From Nocardia alba NBRC 108234 (GTDB lineage Bacteria > Actinomycetota > Actinomycetes > Mycobacteriales > Mycobacteriaceae), in contig NZ_BDAX01000016.1 in assembly GCF_001612665.1 (NCBI RefSeq), positions 113,457 through 177,456 of the forward strand: 64,000 nt of DNA, read 5' to 3'. Under the pieces are notes generated by a model. It did no database searches and was not told the DNA's origin. It saw only the letters and a list, made by a program, of their open reading frames with translations. A program made the translations under genes and the position numbers. Positions within the stretch are counted from its first letter, which is position 1; every line of letters starts with the position of its first letter. Shown here one piece after another: positions 38,661 through 46,211 of the stretch.

Positions 38661-39353
38661 GTGTCCACTCCGACGTTCTCTCGTCCGTCCCAGCCGATGA
38701 TCGCCCCGTCGATCCTGTCCGCGGACTTCGCGAATCTGGCCGCCGAGGCCGCCGCGGTGCAAGGAAGCGATTGGCTCCATGTCGATGTCATGGACGGTCA
38801 TTTCGTGCCGAATCTCACGCTGGGTCTGCCGATCGTGCAGAGCCTGCTGAAGGCCACCGATATTCCGTTCGATTGCCACCTGATGATCGACGATCCCGGC
38901 CGCTGGGCCCCGAGCTACGCCGAGGCAGGCGCCTACAACGTCACCATCCACGCCGAGGCGACCGATGATCCGATCGCGGTGGCGCGCGATATCCGCGCCG
39001 CGGGCGCCCGGGCCGGCCTGTCGGTGAAGCCGAACACTCCGATCGAGCCGTACCTGGAGATTCTGCGCGAATTCGACACCCTGCTGGTAATGAGTGTGGA
39101 ACCGGGTTTCGGCGGGCAGTCGTTCATCCCCGGCGTGCTGGAGAAGGCCCGGATCGTGCGCAACCTGGTCGATTCGGGTGAACTGCGCCTGGTCGTGGAA
39201 ATCGACGGCGGCATCAACGACGACACCATCGAGCAGGCCGCCGCGGCCGGGATCGACTGCTTCGTGGCCGGGTCGGCCGTCTACAACACGGCCGATCCCG
39301 GCGCCGCCGTGCAGAAGCTGCGCAACCTGGCCACCTCGGCCTGGCTTCCGTAG
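38661..39353 (+). CDS. rpe: Ribulose-phosphate 3-epimerase
   Basis: A 230-residue TIM-barrel enzyme that interconverts ribulose 5-phosphate and xylulose 5-phosphate. IAPSILSADFANL opens the barrel, then VDVMDGHFVPNLTLG (metal His and catalytic Asp), DCHLMIDDP, MSVEPGFGGQSF, and EIDGGINDDT with the second catalytic Asp. I chose the GTG at 38661 over a frame extension to 38574 because of the promoter spacing and the family N-terminus. It is divergent from rsbW-sigF. Confidence 0.95.
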   Translation: MSTPTFSRPSQPMIAPSILSADFANLAAEAAAVQGSDWLHVDVMDGHFVPNLTLGLPIVQSLLKATDIPFDCHLMIDDPGRWAPSYAEAGAYNVTIHAEATDDPIAVARDIRAAGARAGLSVKPNTPIEPYLEILREFDTLLVMSVEPGFGGQSFIPGVLEKARIVRNLVDSGELRLVVEIDGGINDDTIEQAAAAGIDCFVAGSAVYNTADPGAAVQKLRNLATSAWLP

Positions 39354-39824
39354 CTACAGCGAGCGGAGTCTGCGGGTGCCCAGCACCCGCGCCGCGTCGA
39401 TGACGGCCTGCACCATCGGGCGCTGGTCGCTGGATTCGGGGGCCTGTACCCAGGTGCGGTAGCCGGTGCGCTCGTCGTCGGGGGAGGGCAGCACGATCTG
39501 GCTGCCCGCGCAGGCGACGGTGGCGTACAGGCGGAACAGTTCGGCCGACGCGGTCGTGGCGACGGAGTCCGGCCGGCACGGGCCGGTGAGGAAGGTCCAG
39601 CGCCGCGCACGGGGGTGATCGACCACCGGACCCGCGATCGCGGCCTCACGCAGCCGGGCCTGTACGCGCTCGCCCAGGTCGCTCGGCATGGTCACCGCGC
39701 CGTAGTGCGCGCCGATCTGGAGCAGAATGCGGCGGGAATCGAAATCGATCTTGGCCGGTAGGTGCAGTTCTCGGCGGTAATGCACGCAGCGCATTTCCAG
39801 CGTCGAATCGACCAATGTGCTCAC
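39354..39824 (-). CDS. Conserved hypothetical protein
   Basis: A 156-residue soluble protein that I do not recognise with confidence. It starts with GTG behind GGGGG at 6 nt. Visible features are CVHYRRELHLPAKIDFDSRRI, a helical stretch LGERVQARLREAA, GPVVDHPRARRWTFLTGPCRPD and QIVLPSPDDERTGYRTWVQAP. The HPR..W.FL.GP pattern recalls actinobacterial proteins related to bifunctional primase/polymerase N-terminal domains, but that is only a resemblance. A TATAAC -10 candidate lies on its strand at 39857-39852. It is convergent with rpe, the stop codons being adjacent. Confidence 0.6.
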   Translation of the reverse strand: MSTLVDSTLEMRCVHYRRELHLPAKIDFDSRRILLQIGAHYGAVTMPSDLGERVQARLREAAIAGPVVDHPRARRWTFLTGPCRPDSVATTASAELFRLYATVACAGSQIVLPSPDDERTGYRTWVQAPESSDQRPMVQAVIDAARVLGTRRLRSL

Positions 39825-40374
39825 GCGGCACCCCCATATATAGCGAACCTGTTATAACCCACAGTGTTGTCTTCCTGGAGTGGTGGACTATCCCTGGGGT
39901 GAACTCCCGGTAGCCACAGCGCTCCGGGCAATGATGTCGGGAGAAACCCGCAGTTCCAGGGCCCGACATCGGGTTGAACAGTAGGAATCGTCGACGTGAC
40001 AATGTTGCGTCAACGACGCGGCGGGCGCAAGCATTCCACTCACCGTGTTTCCAGTTCGTAATGGCGGGTAATGCCACGGTAAGGCAACCGGATGAATGCG
40101 CGGGATCGGTTGGCTGAAAATTGTATTGACCGACAACCGCCGTATCAATTTACGGCGTCGTTTTGCCGTGTCGAAACACCGCGCCGCCGCGCCGAGGACC
40201 AGTCGATCACCGGCCGTGGCCGATATCCCACGCACGGACGGGTTCGGCCCCCGACCGGGGCTCACGGGTCGCGCTATTAGGCTGTGCGACGAGTCGGGTG
40301 TCGGTAAGGGAATAGCGGCCACCCTCTTGCTGTTGGGCCCAACGGGTACGGATGACGCGACAAGGGAGTCAGGC
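39825..40374. other. 550-bp non-coding stretch before ribC
   Basis: No convincing gene. It holds a GTTATAAC palindrome (39851-39858) that could be a -10 for either strand, a structured element at 39871-39989, weak stems near 40152-40170, a -10 candidate TAGGCT at 40278-40283 and a 12-bp palindrome GTTGGGCCCAAC (40332-40343). A frame open from 40096 into ribC adds 93 residues unlike riboflavin synthase and is rejected. The canonical FMN riboswitch motifs are not there. Confidence 0.6.
39871..39989 (+). ncRNA. Candidate structured RNA between rpe and ribC
   Basis: Several stems nest in 119 nt. TTCCT near the start can pair with AGGAA near the end. GGGGTGAACTCCC forms a short hairpin, CCCGG/CCGGG (39906-39927) a second, and GATGTCGGG (39933-39941) pairs perfectly with CCCGACATC (39962-39970). 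Segments GGGGTGAA, GGTAGCC and GAAACCCGCAG recall the conserved blocks of ydaO-type c-di-AMP riboswitches, but the match is too loose to assign. It could be a small RNA or part of a long ribC leader. The strand is not certain. Confidence 0.35.
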
Positions 40375-40998
40375 ATGTTCACAGGGATCGTCGAGGAGCT
40401 GGGCGAAATCGTGGCCACCGAAGCGCTGACCGACGCCGCCCGATTGACGATCCGCGGCAAGTTGGTGACTTCCGATGCCGGACACGGCGATTCGATCGCC
40501 GTCAACGGCGTCTGCCTCACCGTCGTCGATGTGATCGACGGCGACAGCTTCACCGTCGACGTCATGGACGAGACGTTGAAGCGCTCGAGTATCGGCGGTC
40601 TGGTTCCTGGATCACCGGTCAACCTCGAACGCGCGGCCGCGTTGAACAGCCGCCTGGGTGGGCACCTCGTACAGGGCCACGTCGACGGCACCGGCACCGT
40701 GCTGCGGCGCACCCCGTCGGAGAACTGGGAGGTCGTGCGGATCTCGCTGCCCGATTCCGTCGCCCGCTATGTGGTGGAGAAGGGCTCGATCACGGTCGAC
40801 GGTGTTTCGCTCACCGTCTCCGCGCTCGGCATCGACGAGCAACCGAACGGCGACGGATCCCGCGATTGGTTCGAGGTCTCCCTGATCCCGACCACCCTCG
40901 CCCTGACCGTCCTCGGCACCGCCCCCGTCGGCGCCACCGTGAACCTCGAGGTGGACGTCATCGCGAAGTACGTGGAACGCCTCGCCCAACGAGGCTGA
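40375..40998 (+). CDS. ribC: Riboflavin synthase alpha chain
   Basis: A 207-residue riboflavin synthase that dismutates two lumazine molecules. Two lumazine-binding repeats are visible: MFTGIVEELGEIVATE with DSIAVNGVCLTVVD in the first, and GGHLVQGHVDGTGTV with SITVDGVSLTVSAL in the second. The MFTGIVEE start is universal in the family and has GGGAG 8 nt upstream. It is the first gene of the local riboflavin set. The name ribE is also used for this enzyme. Confidence 0.96.
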   Translation: MFTGIVEELGEIVATEALTDAARLTIRGKLVTSDAGHGDSIAVNGVCLTVVDVIDGDSFTVDVMDETLKRSSIGGLVPGSPVNLERAAALNSRLGGHLVQGHVDGTGTVLRRTPSENWEVVRISLPDSVARYVVEKGSITVDGVSLTVSALGIDEQPNGDGSRDWFEVSLIPTTLALTVLGTAPVGATVNLEVDVIAKYVERLAQRG

Positions 40999-41043
40999 CA
41001 CCGATCGGCACCGGGCCTGACCGAACGTCCCCGGACCACGCCG

Positions 41044-41049
41044 TAATGT
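41044..41049 (+). promoter_or_regulatory. Candidate -10 element for ribBA-ribH
   Basis: TAATGT lies 45 bp after the ribC stop and about 25 bp before the paired RNA element, so a transcript started here would contain the whole element. Confidence 0.35.
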
Positions 41050-41074
41050 AAGTGTCATTGCCATCCCCACGGCA

Positions 41075-41165
41075 GTTTCTCGGCCGACCCGATCTGGACC
41101 GACCAGCGGGCGCGGCGAAGGAGTGCCCGCCGGGAGGGAAGATCGAGGCCCCCGGGCCGAGAAAC
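41075..41165 (+). ncRNA. Candidate structured leader (riboswitch-like) of ribBA
   Basis: GTTTCTCGGCC (41075-41085) pairs perfectly with GGCCGAGAAAC (41155-41165), an 11-bp stem enclosing 69 nt. Inside, CGATC (41090-41094) pairs with GATCG (41141-41145), and GCGGGC (41106-41111) pairs with GCCCGC (41125-41130), so three stems nest. The closing stem ends 38 nt before the ribBA GTG. The motifs of the FMN riboswitch are missing. It could be a new flavin-related leader or another regulator of ribBA. Confidence 0.45.
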
Positions 41166-41203
41166 CCGCGGCGTCAGCCGCCAAAATTATGGAGCAAGCA
41201 GAC

Positions 41204-42448
41204 GTGACCAGGTTGGACAGCATCGAACGCGCGGTCGCCGATATCGCGGCCGGCAAGGCTGTGGTCGTCATCGACGACGAGGACCGGGAGAACGAAGGCG
41301 ATCTCATCTTCGCGGCCGAGAAGGCCACTCCGGAGCTGGTCGCGTTCATGATCCGCTACACCTCCGGCTACATCTGCGTGCCGTTGACCGCCGACGACTG
41401 CGACCGGCTCGGCCTGCCACCCGCGTACGCGATGAACCAGGACAAGCACGGCACTGCCTACACCGTCTCGGTGGACGCTCGCGAGGGCATCACCACCGGC
41501 ATCTCCGGTGCCGACCGGGCCGTCACCATGCGCCTGCTGGCCAGCGCGCAGGCCAAGGCCGACGACTTCACCCGCCCCGGCCATGTGGTGCCGCTGCGCG
41601 CCAAGGACGGCGGCGTGCTGCGCAGGCCCGGGCACACCGAGGCCGCGGTCGATCTGGCCCGGATGGCCGGGTTGCAGCCCGCCGGCGTGATCTGCGAGAT
41701 CGTCAGCCAGAAGGACGATGGGCACATGGCACGCACCGACGAGTTGCGCGTGTTCGCCGATGAGCACAACCTGGCGATGATCTCGATCGCCGACATGATC
41801 GCCTGGCGCCGCAAGCACGAGAAGCATGTCGTGCGTGTGGCCGAGGCCCGCATTCCGACCGCGCACGGCGATTTCAAGGCGGTGGGCTATCAGAGCATCT
41901 TCGACGATGCCGAGCACGTGGCGCTGGTGCGTGGCGACATCGCCGACGGCGAGGATGTGCTGGTGCGCGTGCACTCGGAATGCCTGACCGGTGACGTCTT
42001 CGGCTCGCTGCGCTGCGATTGCGGTCCGCAGCTGGACGCGGCACTCGAGATGGTCGACCAGGAGGGCCGTGGCGTGGTCCTCTACATGCGCGGGCACGAG
42101 GGCCGTGGCATCGGGCTGATGCACAAGCTGCAGGCCTACCAGTTACAGGACACCGGGCGCGACACCGTGGACGCCAACCTCGACCTCGGCCTGCCCGCCG
42201 ACGCCCGTGACTACGGCACCGGGGCTCAGATCCTGGTCGATCTCGGCATCCGCTCGATGCGTCTGCTCACCAACAATCCGGCCAAGCGCGTCGGCCTCGA
42301 CGGCTACGGCCTCGCGATCACCGAGCGCGTGCCGATGCCCTTGCGCGCCAATGCAGAGAACCTGCACTACCTGCGCACCAAGCGGGATCGGATGGGGCAC
42401 GACCTGGTCGGCCTCGACGATCTCGATCTCGGCGAAACCGCGCAGTGA
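41204..42448 (+). CDS. ribBA: Bifunctional 3,4-dihydroxy-2-butanone 4-phosphate synthase / GTP cyclohydrolase II
   Basis: A 414-residue fusion that supplies both precursors of lumazine. The DHBP synthase part, about residues 1-200, has VVIDDEDRENEGDLIFAAE and RPGHTEAAVDLARMAG. The GTP cyclohydrolase II part, about 203-405, has the zinc cysteines in CLTGDVFGSLRCDCGPQ, then YMRGHEGRGIGLMHKLQAY and TNNPAKRVGL. I chose the GTG at 41204 because GGAG lies about 10 nt upstream and the mycobacterial protein starts TRLDS; ATG 41189 is possible. ribH follows after 25 bp. Confidence 0.96.
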   Translation: MTRLDSIERAVADIAAGKAVVVIDDEDRENEGDLIFAAEKATPELVAFMIRYTSGYICVPLTADDCDRLGLPPAYAMNQDKHGTAYTVSVDAREGITTGISGADRAVTMRLLASAQAKADDFTRPGHVVPLRAKDGGVLRRPGHTEAAVDLARMAGLQPAGVICEIVSQKDDGHMARTDELRVFADEHNLAMISIADMIAWRRKHEKHVVRVAEARIPTAHGDFKAVGYQSIFDDAEHVALVRGDIADGEDVLVRVHSECLTGDVFGSLRCDCGPQLDAALEMVDQEGRGVVLYMRGHEGRGIGLMHKLQAYQLQDTGRDTVDANLDLGLPADARDYGTGAQILVDLGIRSMRLLTNNPAKRVGLDGYGLAITERVPMPLRANAENLHYLRTKRDRMGHDLVGLDDLDLGETAQ

Positions 42449-42473
42449 TCACTTCTGACGAAAGGCGGCAACG

Positions 42474-42950
42474 ATGAGCGGCACCGGTGTTCCGAGCTTC
42501 GCCCTGGCACAGGCCAAGGACGTCAAACTCGGGATCGTCGCCTCGCGCTGGCACACCGAGATCTGCGACACCCTCGTGGCGAATGCCGAGCGGGTGGCCA
42601 AGGAATCCGGCGTCGAGCATGTGACCGTGGTGCGTTGCGCCGGTGCGATGGAGCTGCCGGTGGTCGCGCAGGAGCTCGCGCGCACACACGATGCCGTGGT
42701 GGCGCTGGGCGTGGTGATCCGTGGTGGCACACCGCATTTCGAGTACGTGTGTGACGCGGTGACGGCCGGGCTGACCCGGGTCTCGCTCGATGCGGCCACC
42801 CCGGTCACCAACGGCGTGCTCACCACGAACGACGAGGAGCAGGCGCGCGATCGGGCCGGGCTGCCCGGTTCTGCGGAGGACAAGGGCGAACAGGCCTGCG
42901 CCGCCGCGCTCGACGCCGCGCTCACCTTGCGCGCGCTGCGATCGGTGTGA
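42474..42950 (+). CDS. ribH: 6,7-dimethyl-8-ribityllumazine synthase
   Basis: A 158-residue lumazine synthase that joins the ribBA product and the pyrimidine precursor. Visible are KLGIVASRWHTEI, RCAGAMELPVVAQEL, VALGVVIRGGTPHFEYVC (catalytic His) and VTNGVLTTNDEEQARDRAG. The family forms icosahedral or pentameric shells. It overlaps the next gene by 4 bp (GTGA). Confidence 0.96.
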   Translation: MSGTGVPSFALAQAKDVKLGIVASRWHTEICDTLVANAERVAKESGVEHVTVVRCAGAMELPVVAQELARTHDAVVALGVVIRGGTPHFEYVCDAVTAGLTRVSLDAATPVTNGVLTTNDEEQARDRAGLPGSAEDKGEQACAAALDAALTLRALRSV

Positions 42951-43438
42951 GCGTGCCGGTGGTGCGGACCTGGCGTCGCGGTGCCCCTGAACCCGAGGCG
43001 GCCTGGGAGTTCGAGGTGCGCCCCCGGCGCTCGACCCGCACCGCGATCGTGGTCGCGATCATCATCGTCGTCGCGTTCACCGCGGGTGGGTTGCTGCTGC
43101 GCACCGGGTCGACCGGGGTGAATTTCCGGGTCGCCGATCAGGTCGCGATGATCCTGATCGGCGTGGTCGGCGCGGGCGCGGTACTGATGCTCACCCGACC
43201 ACGCGTGCGCGTGGGTAGTCAGGGTGTCGGGGTACGCAACATCCTGGGCGAGCAGGTGTACCCCTGGGCCTACATCCGCGGCGCGAGCTTCCCCGACCGC
43301 AAGGCATGGGCCCGCCTGGAACTGGCCGACGACGACTATGTCCCGATGCTCGCGATTCGGTCCAACGACAAGACCCACGCCGCCGACGCCATCGAACGCG
43401 TTCGCGAACTCGGCGCCCGCTACGCCCCACAGGACTGA
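42947..43438 (+). CDS. Membrane protein with PH-like domain (Rv1417-like)
   Basis: A 163-residue protein. Two membrane helices are visible, at about residues 32-52 (TAIVVAIIIVVAFTAGGLLL) and 64-82 (VAMILIGVVGAGAVLMLT). They are followed by a cytoplasmic beta domain of the bacterial PH-like type (RVRVGSQGVGVRNILGEQVYPWAYIRGASFPDRKAW). It overlaps ribH as GTGA, and the same neighbour is found in mycobacteria. The function is unknown; a link to flavin handling is only suggested by position. Confidence 0.8.
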   Translation: MSVPVVRTWRRGAPEPEAAWEFEVRPRRSTRTAIVVAIIIVVAFTAGGLLLRTGSTGVNFRVADQVAMILIGVVGAGAVLMLTRPRVRVGSQGVGVRNILGEQVYPWAYIRGASFPDRKAWARLELADDDYVPMLAIRSNDKTHAADAIERVRELGARYAPQD

Positions 43439-43440
43439 GC

Positions 43441-43497
43441 CCCGCTGACCGCCTGTGCGCCACCCGGTGGCGACGCACAGGTCAGCACGTCAGCGGG
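43441..43497. terminator. Bidirectional terminator between convergent genes
   Basis: GCTGACC...CTGTGCG pairs with CGCACAG...GTCAGC with a small bulge, and CCCGCTGAC can alternatively pair with GTCAGCGGG at 43489-43497. It lies between the PH-like gene stop and the gamma-glutamyltransferase stop and could serve both strands. Confidence 0.7.
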
Positions 43498-45442
43498 TAT
43501 CGCCGAGGACCGCTCCCTCGCGGCGCGGATCCGCGCCGCCGATCCAGCCGTCCTTGCCGTTGTGTTGCAGAGCGCTGAGTCCGCTGGACTGCGGCGCCAC
43601 CGACACCTGATGGCCCATCGCCCGGAGCTTCTGGACCAGGGGATCGTGGTCGCCGTTGTCGGACGCGTCGATGCGGGGGTGCTCGCCGCCGACGCCGGTG
43701 ACCGGCGTATTGCCCGCGCCGAACGACACCCCGGAGACCGCCTGCTGCGGGTCGAGGCCCCAATCCAGCACATTGACCAGCGTTTTCACGACGAACTGGA
43801 TGATCACCGAGCCACCGGGTGATCCCGTGACGAGCTTCAGTTCGCCACGGTCGCCCTGGTCGTCACGATCGAACACCAAGGTCGGGGCCATCGAACTGCG
43901 CGGGCGCTTGTTGGGCTGGAGACGGTTGGCGACCGGCGTCCCGTCGGGCGCGACCGGGTCGGCGGCGAAGTCGGTGAGCTGGTTGTTCAGGACGAATCCG
44001 TCGACGAGATGGAACGACCCGAACGCCGATTCGACCGTCGTGGTCATCGCCACGGCGTTGCCGTATTTGTCGATGACGGAGATGTGGCTGGTGCCGTGCT
44101 CGGGAGGCTGTGGTCCGTTGCCGAGGGGCACCGGTCCCAGGTTGCCCGGCTCGGCGGTACCCATACTGCGCTGCGGATCGATCAGCGTCGACCGCTCTTT
44201 CAGGTACTGCGGGTGAACGAGCGAGAGAGCTGAATTGCCGGGCAGCGGAACGAAATCCGGGTCGGCGACGTACTTGTTGCGGTCGGCGTAGGCCAGTCGC
44301 TCCGCTTCGGAGATCAGGTGCACGGCCTGCGCGTCGGGACGCCCGCCGTTGGCATCGAGTTCCTGGGGGCGCAGCGCGGGGATATCGAAGTTGGCGAGGA
44401 TGCCCAGGGTCGCGGCGACGGTGCTGCCGCCGGAGGACGGCGCGGGCATGCCACACAGTTCGTACTTGCGATATCCGGTACACAGCGCCGAGCGCTTCTT
44501 GGCCTGGTAGTCGGCCAGGTCGGTAGTGGTCAGCGCGCTGGGGGTGCGGCCACCCGCCGTACTGCCCGCGGCCTCGACGATGTCGCGGGCGATGGCGCCG
44601 CTGTAGAAGGCTTTCGCGCCGTCGGTCGCTATCGCCGAGAGCGTCTTCGCCAGCGCCGGATTGGTGAGGACGGTGCCCGACTTCTTGGGCGAACCATCGG
44701 CTTCGAGGAAGTAGCCGCGCGCGGCCTCGTCGGCGGCCAGGTCTTTCGCGGACTCGGCGATCTGGCCCGCCAGCCGTGGACTGATCTCGAAACCGCTGTC
44801 GGACAGGCTGATCGCGGGATCGAACAGTTCCTTCCAGGCGCTCATCCCGTGCTCGGCATGCGCGAGTTCGAGCATGCGCAGCACACCGGGTACACCGATG
44901 GATCGACCGCTGGCCCGGGCGTTCGGCGCCGGTTCGGTGCGGTCGGTGTCGCTGACCCAGCGCAGATAGTTCTCGGTCGCCGCGGCGGGGGCGGTCTCGC
45001 GGCCGTCGTAGGTGTCGACCGTGCGCGACTTCGCGTCGTAGTGCACCAGGAACGCGCCGCCGCCGATACCGGAGGCCTGCGGTTCGACCAGCCCCAGCAC
45101 CGCCTGCGCGGTGACCAGCGCGTCGGTGGCGGTGCCACCCGCCCGCAGCACCCGGCACGCGGCCTCGGTGGCGATCGGATTGGCGGTCGAGACCGCGTAG
45201 GTGCTGGTGCGCACCGCCGTCATACCCGAGCGATACCCCGACGCGATCTCAGGATTGGTGCTGAGATTCTGCGAGGTCGGCGCACCCGTGCCGGTGGCGG
45301 GCGCCGCGGATACGGGCGTGCCGTTGGGCGTGCTGGTGCACTCCGCGGCCGCTTTCTCGTCTGTCGAACATCCGGCCAGTACCCCCACCACGAGCACTGC
45401 GGCCGTCGTGGCCCCGATCCACGTCCGTCGCCTTGGCGTCAT
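43490..45442 (-). CDS. ggt: Gamma-glutamyltransferase, lipoprotein
   Basis: A 650-residue Ntn-hydrolase that cleaves gamma-glutamyl bonds, for example in glutathione-like compounds. The N-terminus is a lipoprotein signal ending in LAGC (Cys at about 25), so the enzyme is probably anchored outside the membrane. The large subunit includes GIGGGAFLVHYDAKSRTVDTYDGRETAP. The autoprocessing and nucleophile Thr lies in HGTSHISVIDKYGNAVAMT, at the start of the small subunit. Downstream come NNQLTDF and RPRSSMAPTLVF. I chose the ATG at 45442, which puts the signal at the start. The 243 bp upstream are empty. Confidence 0.92.
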   Translation of the reverse strand: MTPRRRTWIGATTAAVLVVGVLAGCSTDEKAAAECTSTPNGTPVSAAPATGTGAPTSQNLSTNPEIASGYRSGMTAVRTSTYAVSTANPIATEAACRVLRAGGTATDALVTAQAVLGLVEPQASGIGGGAFLVHYDAKSRTVDTYDGRETAPAAATENYLRWVSDTDRTEPAPNARASGRSIGVPGVLRMLELAHAEHGMSAWKELFDPAISLSDSGFEISPRLAGQIAESAKDLAADEAARGYFLEADGSPKKSGTVLTNPALAKTLSAIATDGAKAFYSGAIARDIVEAAGSTAGGRTPSALTTTDLADYQAKKRSALCTGYRKYELCGMPAPSSGGSTVAATLGILANFDIPALRPQELDANGGRPDAQAVHLISEAERLAYADRNKYVADPDFVPLPGNSALSLVHPQYLKERSTLIDPQRSMGTAEPGNLGPVPLGNGPQPPEHGTSHISVIDKYGNAVAMTTTVESAFGSFHLVDGFVLNNQLTDFAADPVAPDGTPVANRLQPNKRPRSSMAPTLVFDRDDQGDRGELKLVTGSPGGSVIIQFVVKTLVNVLDWGLDPQQAVSGVSFGAGNTPVTGVGGEHPRIDASDNGDHDPLVQKLRAMGHQVSVAPQSSGLSALQHNGKDGWIGGADPRREGAVLGDTR

Positions 45443-45685
45443 CAGGCCAGGGTAACCCGCCGGTACGACACGATTCGAGCTTTTTCCGTTGGGCCGCCCG
45501 CCGCGCGCCCGTCGTCGACACCTCGATGGCGGACACGCCAATTCTGTTTTCCCCGGCCGATTTTCGCCGGACACGCACCCGGCCTCACCGGCACGGTGCT
45601 GAACTCTGTTGCCACCCAGGTAGTTCCGCTCGGCATCGCCGTGACACGAGGTCGGCGCGGTCGAATGAGCCGGCCGACGCACCGG

Positions 45686-46099
45686 TCAGCGCGCGCGGAC
45701 GAACCAGGTGCGGGCCGAGGGGCGAAGAAGAAGTCCGGCGACCGCCCCGTTGGCGACGATGCCGACCACCCCGGGCGGCAGGCCGGTGAGAATGCCCGTC
45801 GATGACACCAGAAGCGCCACTACCGCGACCCCGATCGCCGCTTTGCGCACCAGGTCACCACCCTGCCGGAACATCAGCACCAGCGGGACCAGCGCGAAGG
45901 ACGGCAGGTACCCGGCGAGCAGCGCGCCGAGTGAACCGCCGAGCGCTACCGTGATCGCGCTCAGCATCACGCCGACGGCGGCGGCGACCGCCGCGATCAG
46001 GCGTGCCCCACGCACCGTGCCGGGCATGACCCAGGGCGGGGTCACCTCGTCGTCGTAGTGGTTGTCACCGGTTCGCGGCAGGGCGGCGGCGTAGCTCAT
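45686..46099 (-). CDS. Small membrane protein of unknown function
   Basis: A 137-residue protein with a hydrophilic N-terminus and four hydrophobic stretches (LIAAVAAAVGVMLSAITVAL, ALLAGYLPSFALVPLVLMF, AAIGVAVVALLVSSTGIL, VGIVANGAVAGLLL), so it is probably a four-helix membrane protein. AAAGGA lies 7 nt before the ATG at 46099. It resembles small actinobacterial integral membrane proteins found next to uvrC, but I recognise no function. It is divergent from uvrC. Confidence 0.7.
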   Translation of the reverse strand: MSYAAALPRTGDNHYDDEVTPPWVMPGTVRGARLIAAVAAAVGVMLSAITVALGGSLGALLAGYLPSFALVPLVLMFRQGGDLVRKAAIGVAVVALLVSSTGILTGLPPGVVGIVANGAVAGLLLRPSARTWFVRAR

Positions 46100-46199
46100 C
46101 GGTCGTCCTTTCGTGCGCGGCATCCGAGGCCCCACGCTACACAGGCACGCACTCGGCACCGGCGGCCGTCGTCGCCGCGGGCCTGTCGGAGCCCCTCGC

Positions 46200-46205
46200 T
46201 AGGCT
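46200..46205 (+). promoter_or_regulatory. -10 element of uvrC
   Basis: TAGGCT ends 6 nt before the GTG start at 46212, and no Shine-Dalgarno is seen. This is the spacing of a leaderless transcript. Confidence 0.55.
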
Positions 46206-46211
46206 GGATGG

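Noticed and set aside
40096..40374. N-terminal extension of riboflavin synthase
   Set aside because: MFTGIVEE is the universal start and has GGGAG upstream; the extra 93 residues look non-coding.
39825..41203. FMN riboswitch before ribC or ribBA
   Set aside because: The conserved AGGGTGAAATTCCC and ACCGGCGGT blocks are absent on both strands.
43863..45158. A 431-residue frame opposite or alongside ggt
   Set aside because: A different frame of the same strand as ggt, with Arg-rich composition; ggt explains the sequence.
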